Shown in pieces: positions 22,120-33,605 of a stretch of 64,000 bases of DNA. Numbering within the stretch: the first letter of the stretch is position 1; every line of letters begins with the position of its first letter. A program made the position numbers and the translations under genes. The notes under the pieces are model-generated. The model was not told the origin of the DNA. It did no database searches and saw only the letters and a list, made by a program, of their open reading frames with translations. The DNA comes from Colocasia esculenta (Eukaryota; Streptophyta; Magnoliopsida; Alismatales; Araceae): NCBI GenBank assembly GCA_014218235.1, contig CM024757.1:149371371-149435370 (forward strand), given 5' to 3'.

Positions 22120-25100
22120 GCTCTGACCGTCAAGAAACGAGCTATCTTCGTCAGTTGGTCGACGATCACCCAAACACTGTCATGTCCCTGCGAAGTACGA
22201 GGTAAGCTAGTAACAAAGTAAATGGTGATGTGCTCCCACTTCCACAAGGGAATGGGAAGCGACTGTAGCTCATCAACAGGATGCTGGTGTTCTGCCTTCA
22301 TCTGCTAACAGGTAAGGAAGCGTGCAACAAACTCAGTAATATCTCTCTTCATCCCAGGCCACCAAAAGAGTCCTCTCAAGTCGTGGTTCATCTTGGTGGA
22401 ACCAGGATGAATAGAGTTTCTCGATCTGTGCGCCTCAGCCAACAGCTCCTGCCTGATGTCCTCTGGGATGTAGAGTCTGCTTCTGAACCTGACCCTGCTG
22501 TCCTCGTCCAGCTCGACCTCTAGCATCTACAACACATCTGCCAAATCTGCATCTACACTCTACGCCTCTATCACCTACTCATATATCACCGGACAAACTA
22601 TCATGCTGGTCAACACTACTCTCTCCCTGAGTCTTGACGGCGCGAACACATCCCGAGTGGCGTCCTCCAGAAGCCTCCAGTGTCTAACCAATAAAGAACT
22701 AAAGTAGGCTCTCCTGCTCAAAGCGTCCACAATGACATTAGCCATTCTCGGGTGATAGGAAAGGGTAAAGTCGTAGTCTTTTAGGTACTCGACCCACTTA
22801 CACTACCTAAGGTTCAGATCTCTCTGCGTGAAGACATACTGTAAACTCCGGTGGTCCGTGAACACCTCGAACACCTCGCCGTACAAGTAATGTCTCCACA
22901 ACCTCAAGGCGAACACGACCACTGCAAGCTCCAAGTCGTGTGTCGGGTAGTGCTGCTCATGCTTCTTCAGTTGACGAGAAGCATAAGCAACTACCCTCTC
23001 GTGCTGCATCATACGGAACCAAGACCAATCCCCGAAGCATCGGTGTAGACAACAAAGCCACCGCTACCAGAAGGTACAACAAGGATCGGAGCTAAAGTCA
23101 GCCGGCTCTTCAGCTCCTAGAAACTCTGCTCACACTCTGCTGTCCACACCAACCTGGTCTCTCGCCTGGTCAACCTAGTCAACGGCTCAAAAACCCTAGC
23201 GAAGTCCCACACAAACCTCTTGTAGTAGCTTGCTAGCCCCATAAAACTACGAACCTCTGCAACTGTAGTGAGCTGGCCCCACGAAACCACGACCTCAACC
23301 TTGGCGGGATCCACCGCCATACTTGCACCAGAAACCACGTGACCAAGGACGTGCACCTCCTTTAGCCAAAATTCACATTTACTGAATTTGGCGTAAAGTT
23401 GGTGACTCCTCAGTGCCTACAACACTAGCCTCAAGTGAACCTCGTGCTCCTCTACCGTCGCTGAGTACACCAGGATGTCGACCACGAACACCACCACGAA
23501 CCGGTCCAGGTACTCTCGGAACACACTGTGCATCAACTCCATGAAGGCTGCTAGTGCATTCGTGAGCCCAAAAGGCATCACGACAAACTCAAAGTGGCCC
23601 TAGTGGGTACAGAAGGCTGATCTGGCAATATCTGACTCGTGGATCCTCAACTGGTAGTAGCCTGACCTCAAGTCAATCTTCGAGAACACTAAATTTGATT
23701 GCAATTGGTCAAACAAATCATCGATTCTGGGCAACTGGTACTTGTTCTTCACTGTTACCTGATTCAGTTGCCGATAATCGATGCACATCCTGAGGCTGCC
23801 ATCCTTCTTCCTCACAAATAGGACAGACGCTCCCCACAGCGAACGGCTCAGACAAATGAAGCCCAACTCAAGTAGCTCATCGAGTTGACGCTTCAACTTC
23901 CGCAGCTCCACCAGCGCCATCCGGTACGGTGCCTTAGACATAGGCATCATCCCCGGAAGCAACTCAATGGAGAAATCTACCTCCCTCTCTGGCGGCAAAC
24001 CAGGTAGATCCTCCGGAAACATGTCAAAAAACTCACAAACAACAGGCACATATGAAACAGATAGCTCACCAGAATATGAGAAACTCACAGAAGCAAGGAA
24101 AGCTACACAACCATCTCGGATAAGGTGTTGAGCTCTACAAAAAAAAGAGGAAGGGTCGGCAGGTAGACCGTGTACCTCGAAAACAAAGCACAAGTGCTCC
24201 AGGTATCTCGAACCGCACGGTCTTCGACTGACAGTCCACCAGCGCAGAATGTGCCTCCAACCAATCCATGCCAAGAATGGCATCAAAGTAGTGGTTCTGT
24301 AAGGCGAACAATCTGGCAGGTAGAAGGTGGCCCTGTACCTCGATGGTGACACCCTCTAGGTAACCCAGAGTACGCACGTAGTCACCCATCGGAAGCTCAA
24401 TAGCTAGGTCACAAGTCTGCTCCGAAGCAAACTCAGTCAAGGTACTAAAGAACTCCTCTGAAGCAAAACAGTGCGTGGCACCCAGATCAATCAAAACACG
24501 AGCAACTCTACCAAGGATAGGAACCATACCAACGACCAAATTAGAGGCCTTCGCCTCCTCTCTGGTGATGTTCATCACCCAACCACGACCACGTCCTCGC
24601 TGAGGCTGCTGTTAGCACTTCTACGACTACTGAAACTATCCCTAGTGCTGCTGCTGACGCTGCGCCTGCTGGGGTGGAGGGTACTATGCCTATGGTGCCT
24701 GCTAAGTGTACTGGGTCAGTGCCAACTGCTGCTGCCCCTGCGTCAATAGACAGTCCCACCTAAAGTGACCCTGCTGCCCATAGTGAAAGCAACCCATGCC
24801 CTACTGGCTCTACTCTGCTTCCTGCTACATAGACTGCTCCACTGGCTGCTCTGGCTGACATTGCTGGTGCTGTGACTGCTGGTAACGCCACCTACCTCCT
24901 CGAGAGAACAACTTCTTCAACTTCGAAGTCAGTCCGGTACCGCCAGTCCTCAAAGAAGAAGAAGAGACGCTCCCTCAACTGCCCGAAGGGCGCTAGTATG
25001 GGGTAGACCTTGCCGAGCCTCCTCCCTACTGCGGCTGGAACCGACACTCCCTTTCCAAGGTGGTAGCCCTCGCCACTACCAACCCCAAGGTGTCGTAGAG

Positions 25101-25982
25101 GTGACCAGCCATGGCCCACCTCAACTCCGAGCATAGCCCACTAATGAACTGCTCGGTGCGAGCCTGCTCACTAGTGGCCACGTGGGAGACGTGTCGAAGA
25201 AGCTGCACGAACCTCTGGTGGTACTGCGCCACAGTCAACTCTCCCTGCGTCAGCTCGTGAACTGGTCCCTCCTCTCACGGCAAGTGTAGTCGGGGAAGTA
25301 CTCGTTGTGAAAAGTCTCTAAGAACGCTCCCAAGAAATCTGGTCCAGCCTCCTGCCCTGAAAACTGGTCTGCCTCACTGTCCTCCACCATTCGTGGGCTG
25401 ACCCCTTCAACTGATATACCGCCAATCTAACCCGATCCTGGTCTGCACAATCCATAGTCTCGAAGGTGCGCTCGAGCTCATGGACCCAACTCTCTACCTT
25501 GTCCAGATCATAGTCACCATAGAACATCGGAGGCCGAGGATGAAGAAACCTCTCCAAAAGTGCCGTGTGGTCCTCAGGTGCTGCCGCTACAACTGGAGTC
25601 TGCTGTCATACCATTGGTGGTACCTCTGGCTGGGCCGGTGCTGCCTATGGGGTCGGTGGTGGCTGCTCCTCTACTGCCATCTTTGCAAACTGCTGACCTC
25701 CTGTCGGCATCTACTGGTATTGATGGTACTGCCAAGGTGCCTGGAACATCGTCCTCCACCATTGCTCCAAAACCTCTGGTGGGGGGGCGAGGGTGGAAAC
25801 CACTACTGCTACTGCTGCGCTCCCTATTGCAATGGGATGCCTGCGGCAATGGATCACCAGGCTGCTCGAATTGCTGGGGCTAAGCATCATTCGGCATGTT
25901 CTTGGCTGCAACCGACTTATCCGGTGCAACGTCCTGATGCTCCATCAGCTCTCGAGCCTACCTGCGTCTACGTGAAGGCATG
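22120..25982 (-). pseudogene. Ty3/gypsy (Tekay/Del-like) gag-pol of element F, truncated and broken
   Basis: Read on the minus strand from 25982 the order is Gag (WVHELERTFETMD at about 25480; KGSAHEWW), a zinc knuckle at 24791-24750, protease (about 24580-24200, ILGMDWLEAHSALVDC), reverse transcriptase (about 24010-23400, IDYRQLNQVTVKNKYQLPRI), RNase H (about 23350-22800) and integrase (22526-22120; HRSRNSIHPGSTKM). Key residues are lost. The second Cys of the CCHC knuckle is Tyr (24780-24782), the protease active site reads D-L-G (24480-24488), and the RT box reads V-V-D (23477-23485) where the family has I/V-D-D. Several stops and frame changes also occur. The integrase is cut at 22120 by the LTR of element C. 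The PR-RT-RH-INT order and the EREVDFSIELLPG motif point to Tekay/Del chromoviruses. Confidence 0.88.
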
Positions 25983-26103
25983 TTCTATGACACAGACTAA
26001 CATTCAAGTTAACAAAAATAACTCGGCGGCTAGTAGAGTTACTTGTACTTCCTATGGGACTTGGAATTGTCACATAATTCCATTACAAGTCTTGATAGAC
26101 CCC

Positions 26104-26120
26104 TTGCTCTGATACTACGG
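26104..26120 (-). other. Primer-binding site of element F
   Basis: On the minus strand this reads CCGTAGTATCAGAGCAA, close to the TGGTATCAGAGC expected for priming by initiator tRNA-Met. It lies between the LTR end and the Gag start and fixes the element orientation. Confidence 0.65.
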
Positions 26121-27289
26121 TAACAGCCCCGATGCCCAGACCCTCGACTCCTACCAAGGATTTGACCATCGATACCATCACCCATGGGCCCGAAGACCTG
26201 AAAGGGCTAACGGACTAGTCTAACAAGATATGTAACGGAGGTAAGTAACAACTAAACGCACTAAAAAATACCAACAAGTGAAGGAAAGAGTCCAACACAG
26301 TGAACAAGTCTTAGTATAGTCCCAAAGTAAGCAAAGTACAAGTGTAGAAGTAAAGGGGGATAACAGGTCCCTTAGGGGCATACCCCGAGGGTGAAGTAAA
26401 CAAAGTACAGGGGACAATGCTCATGGAAGACGCCGTCTACTACGGCACCGTCTCCTCAGCCCACTGCGGAGGGTGCTGCTGTGAAGTCTCACCTGCAAAA
26501 GAAGGAATGAGCTTCACGAAGAAGCCCAGTAGGGACTACCAATCTCCCACTGGTTCTAATCGAAGAATAGATCTATATATGCAATAAGTAAATAAAGCAA
26601 GTAAATCTATTCTACTAACAGAGTAAGTGCGGAAGCATAAACAAACTACACGGTCTACGACCTAAGCTAAATGTCGGGACAGGAAAACCCATGTAAACCA
26701 AGGCACTGGGAAGAACCCAAGGCTGCCATCACAGACAGAGGACAACTGCCTAGACAAAGACACTAGCCATAGAAACACTACACTAGTCAACCGGTCAGGT
26801 GCGCCACGTGCCTTACCCTCAACCGACATTCCATGTCTAACACCTCTTGTCGGAGTGAGACACGGAACTAAAGTAACCACAACTGTCGTAGTCTGGCCGA
26901 ACTACGGTCCCACGTCTGACCCCTCTAAATGGTTCCGGAACCACATAGAGTGAGTCAGAAAAGGACTAGCTGATCTACGCTGGAAGAGCGCCAAACCACC
27001 TCGACATCCCAGACACAGCTAAGAGAGCTCTACAAATGACTCTACACTGTTGTCCCCACTGTTATCCCCTCTGCTACAAGAGTCTGTGACTCGAGATCAC
27101 CTACCGCTTGGAGAACTCCCTCAAATAGGTACGCGGGGACCGGGGGTGTAGGTAACGATAACTACTTGTCTCGCGGACAAGCCCTCAAGTGCCTAGCACT
27201 AGGCGAAAGACTAGAGTAGGACCGTGCTAGGAAATAGCACAGGTGCCAAGAAAACAGAGTCGCAGTGGAAAGAAACTCCAAACAGGTCA

Positions 27290-27620
27290 CCAACCCTTCT
27301 ATATCTGAGAAGGCGATGCACAGGCTGTCGCCACTTGAAGGCGACACCCTCTCTGTCGCGACCTGGGTCAAAAGGTGACAAGGTACCTGCCACGATCCGG
27401 TCACAACAAGGGTCTTATCGCGACCCTAGAAAGCGGCCCAAGTGACCACCTGAGGCCTCCCACAACACACGATGAAAACACGATGAGAAGGCGACAACCA
27501 CCCTATCGCGACCATAACATGACAGGTCGCGACAGGGTGGGCGTCGCTTTCTCACACCAGAAGGTGATGTATCGGGCTGTCGCGATCTGGGTCGCGACAC
27601 CAAACGTGTCACGACCACAA
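27290..27620. repeat. GTCGC / GCGAC motif cluster 1 in LTR F
   Basis: Some fifteen copies of GTCGC or GCGAC fall within about 330 bp, often as GTCGCGAC (27355, 27533, 27579, 27590) or as inverted pairs such as GGCGACACCC...GTCGCGACC. Spacing is irregular and they are not a simple tandem repeat. Confidence 0.75.
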
Positions 27621-28309
27621 ACTTGCACACTCGAGAGCATGCCTTCTGTGCCATGCACCACAAATCCGGAAACTACAAGGGGAGGGGAGCATGTAGGACG
27701 ATGTAAATAGCTCAAAAAGGCTCAAACCACCCTTGTAAACACCCATGCATGCCAAGAAGAAGGATCTACACTCAAGAAACTCACATTTAAGCATGGATTC
27801 CCTCAACACCCATACCCCATTCCAAGCACAAACCAAGCCAAGTAATCATTCCATGGAACCACAATCACACACATGCACACCCTAGCATGATGACTAAGGC
27901 TTGGAGAAGGGGGATTGGATCCTAGTAAGATAGAACTATGGGGATGGTGAGAAGTCCCTACCTCAAAATGAAGAGCCAACTTGTTGGGGTCTTCTAATGT
28001 GTATGGCCACCTCCCCCTCGCTCCAAGCTCCATACTCACGCCGTCCACAAGCAAGGATCGTCCGACATGCCGACAAAGGGGTCACCACCACGAGGAGAGC
28101 AAGCCACACCATGTCGGAGAAGAACCACACTGTGAGGGAGGGACGACACGTCAGAAAGAACACGACCACAAGATCAACACACCTCTTCCAAGCCCTCAAT
28201 CTCCTCTCAAGCTCCCCACGGAGAACACACACACACAAGGTCGAAAGGGAAGCAGGAAACGCTGGCGAAGAGAAGGAGGAAGACAGTTATAAGGCCTCAG
28301 CTATTTTAA

Positions 28310-28640
28310 GCCTCGGAGTTAAGAACGCAACAACTTGCCTATCGTGTTCACTTACTGAATGCGATGGCCTACCTGTCGCTATCTCAAAGTCCTGGTCAAC
28401 CTGACTAATGGTAATGCCACGTGTCAGCCTTGCAGACCTGACAGCCAGAACGCGACACCTGACCTATCGCCTTCAGGTTGTCAGGGGTCGACCCTTGTCC
28501 CAATTGTCCCGACAACAAAATGAAAAAACTCCATGCTGCGGTCAGAGGGATGAACGTGACAACATGCCTGTCGCGTTCACAACCAGAACGCGACAACCAC
28601 CTTGTCGCTTTCAGAAGGTGACAACCCGATGCATCGCGAC
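28310..28640. repeat. GTCGC / GCGAC motif cluster 2 in LTR F
   Basis: A second cluster close to the LTR start contains AACGCGACA, TGTCGCGTTC, TTGTCGCTTTC and ATCGCGACC, in alternating orientation. Together with cluster 1 it frames about 700 bp of LTR with few such motifs. Confidence 0.7.
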
Positions 28641-28682
28641 CTTCAACCGAAGGTGGTTGACCCACAAGAGAGGGATGTTACA

Positions 28683-30639
28683 TATTTTTCCCTCACTGAT
28701 GTTGACACAACGAAAAATATTAGACACATAACTGTTAGGAAATCTCAATTGTTTCAGCCACCAGCACACTTCCTTTACTTGTCCACCTCCAAGCACATCA
28801 ACTGCATTTGGTTTAATTGATTTCCCATTTACTTCAACAAGTTCTAACTCTAGACGTTTACAAAGCATGGAGAAGCCCAAACGTGCATTCCTGTTGTCCG
28901 TTGTTTTACCTTTTATGTCCATAACGGTGTTGAACACATTATCAAAGACATTCTTCTCGATATATATCACGTCTAGATTATGCCGCACAAGAAGAGTTTA
29001 CCAATAAGGTAGCTCCCAGAAATACTTCTCTTCACCCAGTTGTGCTCCTTCCCAAAACCTAAAAGGTGCCATGTAATGCCCGTCAATTGTGTGATATCTG
29101 GAAAATTTTCTACACATGCTGCCATATGATGACCAGACAACCTCTCGAATATAACTTCATCTTGTTCCATTCTCTTCTTTAGGAATGTATCTTTTTATCT
29201 TCTCAAAGGGTGATCAGCTGCTAAAAACTATCGATGGCAATCAAACAAACATAACTTCCCACCATGTTTAAGTACAAATATTTTGGTATTATCCATATAG
29301 TAAGGACATGCTAGCCTCCCACGTGTGCTCCAACCAGATATTATTCTATATGCAGGAAAATCACTTATCGTCCACATCAATGTTGCCCTCATGGTGAAAT
29401 TTTGCTTTCTAGATGCATCATAAGTGTTGACTGTCTCACTCCATAATAATTTCAATTCATCAATCAATGGTCTGAGATAGATGTCTATATTTTTTGTAGG
29501 ACTTTTACGATTAGGAATCAATAAAGACAGGAACAAATTCTCTCACCTCATGCACATGCTCGGAGGAAGGTTGTATGATGTCACGGACATTGGCCAACTG
29601 GAGTAGGAAGCCACTGAACCTCTAAATGGATTGAATCTGTCAGTGCATAAACCAAGCCTCACATTACGCGACTCCCTTGAGAAGATAGGATGAGCATGGT
29701 TGAAATGAGACCAAGCTTCGCCATATGTAGGATGGCTCATAATATCCTCGTCACGACATACTCTTTCTGCGTGCCACCTTATATGTCGAGCTATCTTTGA
29801 GAACGTAAACATCCACTGTAGTTTGGGTGTAAGGAGAAAATATCGCAATGACGCATAAGGTATATCCTTTCCCTTAGAATTGGCCCCTCTTTTAGGTTTA
29901 AACCTATCATGATGGCAAATAGAACACAATACCTTATCTGCATCTTCCCTTTGATACAACGTACAATGATTAGGACATGCATCTATTTTCACATGTCCAA
30001 GCCCTAACTCATTGACTATCTTCTTGGCATGATAAAATTTGGAGGCAGCTTCTCATCTCAAGGTAACATACTCTTGATGATGAGGAGGAGACGATCAAAA
30101 CAACTCTCACTTATATGAAATTCAGATTTCAAGTTCAGCAACTATGACACTGCTGACAACTGAGTGTGTTTTTGACAACCATCCTACAATGGCTTATCAT
30201 CATCATTAAGTAACTGATAAAATGTTTTGGCTCCCTTGTTTAGCACTTCTTCAGCGTATACAGGATCCTCATGTACATTGAATGTAGGACCTATGGCATC
30301 TAGAACCATATCTACGTACGTACTTGTGCCTTCCACATTACTAGGCTCGTGCGACCAGAGCTCCACACCATGACATGTCCAATTCATATAACCTTCAACA
30401 AACCCTTTTCTGTATAAATGACATTGAACCTCCCATGGTGAAATCTACTTCAAATTTTTACAAATCATACAAGGACATTGGATGTAGCCTTCGTTGTCTA
30501 CTGCTACATTTTGATTCCCCAATGCAGACTGAATGAAAGTCTCAACTCCAACCCTAAACTCCACAGACACCACATGATCAACTATTCTACGATATATCCA
30601 TAAATTGTCTAAAGCCATTTTTTTTTCTACACTCAACAA
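28683..30639 (-). pseudogene. CACTA (En/Spm) TNP2-type transposase, 3' truncated
   Basis: On the minus strand a start at 30639 opens MLSVEKKMALDNLWIYRR, followed by a cysteine-containing block (YIQCPCMICKNLK) typical of the transposase-associated N-terminal domain of plant CACTA proteins. After stops at about 30445 and 30184 the TNP2 core follows: ACPNHCTLYQRE, CSICHHDRFK, RHIRWHAERV, GEAWSHFNHAHPIF and RNVRLGLCTDRFNPF (29992-29543), then PAYRIISGWSTRGRLACP (about 29350) and IYIEKNVFDNVFNTVMDIKG (about 28960). The match stops at 28683, where LTR F begins. At least four stops or frame changes make it non-functional. TNP2 transposases cut and paste elements with CACTA termini; I could not find the termini. 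Confidence 0.88.
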
Positions 30640-31614
30640 ATGCTAACAGAAAAATAACCTTAAAATTCAAACTCAAAAAAAATAAATAAATCTGACCATT
30701 TTCACATATCGTTCGACGCAACCAAAATTAAGGGTAAGGATATATTATTTAGACTATCACTTTTTACCCATCTATGAATATTTGATCGCACTCAAATGGC
30801 CATTTACTATGTGTTTGTACAATTTGCTGAAAAATTTTGGCAGCATCTCTCCACACCTTTCGATATACCAAAAATATTTATTGATTAAGATATTTTCTTA
30901 AACACTTACTAATAAGTGGTTATGAAAATTTTCTAAATCAATAAAGGTATATATGAGAGGAATGAGTCGACGCAACAGAAATTTTCAACAAACAGTACAA
31001 ACATATAGTAAATGACCACCTAACTGTGATCAAATATTCACAGACTATCCAAAACGGGATAATTCAAGACTTTGAGTTAGATATACATGTTCTCATCATT
31101 CAAAATGAGAACGTGCACATCAATCCCAAAGTCTTGAACGAGAAGGTTCATTGACATGGGCTTAACATGCTCTCGTGAGGTGTGTGTAGTGTTAAATTGC
31201 TATACATGTAAAGATCAAATTTAAATGTCACATAAATATGAAAGGAAAATGAAAACAAAATCATACATGTGAACAAGTACAATACTAAACCAAATTCACA
31301 CATACATGTAAATGAATTGTATTAAAGTAAGAAGTGTAGTGTAATACTAATCATTAAACTGAAAGTATATAAAAATCCCATTAAACCCCTATTAAACCCC
31401 CATGTTAAATCCTTTAACAGCCCCATAAAAACCCCCAAGGCAAAGCTTGTCCTGCCCCAATTGCCCTTAAAAACACCCCATAAAACCCTTTCCTTGAACC
31501 CCTCATTCAGCCACTTCAATGCCCCTTAAACATCTCCCAAAAAAACCTAAAAAAAAACTCATTTCAAGGCCATTGGAAATCCATATAAAACCCTACTATT
31601 GGTCCCTTCAAAAG
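30640..31614. other. AT-rich flank upstream of the CACTA transposase
   Basis: No coding similarity is visible. It may be the 5' region of the CACTA element. C-rich runs at 31375-31515 (TTAAACCCC-type) are irregular and not telomeric. GTCGACGCAAC occurs once, at 30966. The stretch ends at TCAAAAG, where the LTR of element H begins. Confidence 0.45.
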
Positions 31615-31730
31615 TGTTAAGTGTAGTAGGATTATCTAGAGGGGGTGGGGGTGAATAGATATCCACCAAAGTTAAATGCCAATTTGAAAATTAAAAACTA
31701 TGATATTACGATCTGATCAGATGAAAAACA
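31615..31730 (-). mobile_element. Distal end of the 3' LTR of H (left of B)
   Basis: On the plus strand it starts TGTTAAGTGTAGTAGG, so on the minus strand the LTR ends ACACTTAACA, a proper CA terminus. The block CTAGAGGGGGTGGGGGTGAA corresponds to the U5 end seen in other Sirevirus LTRs (TTCACCCCCTC). It is followed by one copy of the AAACA duplication made by B (31726-31730). Confidence 0.75.
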
Positions 31731-31959
31731 TGATGACCAAACTGTCCCCATAATAAATAAGTTATTTATTTATATATTAATTTTGATGATTAACAAAATA
31801 GTACTAATGAATTACTTGAGCTTTGAGAACAGGAAATAAAAGAAAATTGAAAGTTCAAGACAATCAGGTAAGTCTCATCTCACATTCTGTCCAAGTCTTT
31901 GTATCGACTTCTTTGATAAGCAGAACAATTTCCTCTCTGACCGAAAAGTTCAAAACAAA

Positions 31960-32640
31960 TCGATATCGCAACGATTCTTTAAGACATCGTAACGATTTCT
32001 TTAGACCTCGTAACGTTTTCTTTAGAACTCGCAACGACTTTCTATCCGTAACGATTTCTTTAGTCCTCGTAACGATTTCTTTACAACTCGCAACGACATT
32101 CTAGCCGTAACGATTTCTTTAGTCCTCGTAACGATTTCTTTAGAACTCGCAACGACTTTCTAGCCGTAACGATTTCTTTAGACCTCGTAACGATTTCTTT
32201 AGAACTCGTAACGACTTTCTAGCCGTAACAATTTCTTTAATCCTCGTAACGATTTCTTTAGAACTCGCAACGACTTTCTAGCCGTAACGATTTCTTTAGA
32301 CCTCGTAACGATTTCTTTAGAACTCGCAACGACTTTCTAGCCGTAACGATTTCTTTAGTCCTCGTAACGATTTCTTTAGAACTCGCAACGACTTTCTAGT
32401 CATAACGATTTCTTCAATTCTCGAAACGATTTCTTTGAAACTCGTAACGACTTGATAGTTGTAACGATTTCTTCAGTTCTCGTAACGATTTCTTTGAAAC
32501 TCGTAACGACTTGATAGCTATAACGATTTCTTCAGTTCTCATAACGATTTCTTCAGTTCCCGTAATGATTTCTTTGAAAGTCGTAACGACTTGATAGCTG
32601 TAACGATTTCTTCAGTTCTCATAACGATTTCATCATTATA
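31960..32640 (+). repeat. 59-bp tandem array in left LTR of B
   Basis: The unit of about 59 bp joins GTAACGATTTCTTTAG, CCTCGTAACGATTTC and GAACTCGCAACGACTTTC. Six to seven units of this type are followed by a variant carrying TTGATAGCTGTAACG. Every unit has three AACGA cores about 20 bp apart. The array ends about 260 bp before the TATA-like box. Confidence 0.9.
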
Positions 32641-33605
32641 ATTTAATAATGCTCTGTCATAACGATTTGTCTGCTATCGTATAACGATTTCATAAGTCAT
32701 CGGGAGTGTTCATATCAACTTTCCTGCTATATAAGTATAATTTTTTTTATAGCGTTGAAAAGTCAAAGTCATATCTCGTCTGTTGACTGCTACGCAGTAA
32801 ATGCTCTTTGATCGTATCTCCCATGCATGCAGACAATATCTTCCATTTTTATGCTACTCTGTCTACGTCCTTTTTAGACAGAAAGGAGCTTTGCTATATA
32901 TTGCAATATATGTTGCATCTGCAACTAACATTCGACGGCAGTCCTAGCGGTCCTCTATTTATTGTTGACATGCTCACAGATATCTGACAAGACTCATCTG
33001 TACAACGTTGGATACAAGATACAAGATTCTAAAACATTTTTTCTGGCATCTACTAAAGGATAAAAGACTGAAGATCAGAAGCTTCCTTGGTGACCAGTCT
33101 AACGTACACCTGGATGAGAGACAACGGTTCTCTTAACGTTCAAATTTCAAGAAGAAGCTTAAATACAAGACTCAAGACTGAGAAGATACGATGAGAAAAG
33201 AGATAACAACATAGAAAAGAGAGCAACACCATTTCTTCCAGTCTTCTGTTTTTCAAGCAAGAGCAAAGCGTCCATTCCTATAGTTTTCCGTAGCTCTTCT
33301 GCTCTCAGTGTTTATAGAAGAAATTCTTGTGAGAGCCTGTGTAGTCTTTGGAGAGAAACCAGTGTCAAATTCTCTTTCTCTCTTGAGGCTTGTTCGCTTC
33401 AGCTTGCAGCTGATTAAGCTAGTGTCTGAAGCTTGTTCTTAAACTTTGTTTCTGTGGTTTGTACCCTTCTGTGAAGGAAGACCTGGTGGTATCCAGGGTG
33501 TTGTTCCCTTCTGGACGAAGGAAGACCTGGTGGTATCCAGGGTGGTTGTTTTTCCGTTCAAGTTGAAGGAAGACCAGTTGAGGCTGGGTGTAAGGATTCG
33601 TGAGG

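Larger units (their letters stand above)
26121..28682 (-). mobile_element. 5' LTR of gypsy element F (about 2.56 kb)
   Basis: On the minus strand it starts TGTAACATCCCTC at 28682 and ends in CATCGGGGCTGTTA next to the primer site. The canonical terminal CA is no longer visible. It carries several short ORFs on both strands that are unrelated to any family I know and are probably spurious. Directly right of 28682 the CACTA transposase frame resumes, so this LTR marks an insertion into that gene. TATTT (28683-28687) would be one copy of the target duplication. Confidence 0.8.

Noticed and set aside
27162..28404. Many overlapping short frames on both strands in LTR F
   Set aside because: Frames overlap in all phases in a CG-motif-rich LTR with few stop codons; none resembles a known protein.
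31375..31515. Telomere-like TTAAACCCC runs
   Set aside because: The plant telomere word CCCTAAA is not repeated in tandem; spacing and sequence are irregular.
31823..32104. Frame giving repeated RHRNDF peptides, also present at 46672-46953
   Set aside because: Translation of the 59-bp LTR array of B; present in both LTRs only because the LTRs are copies.
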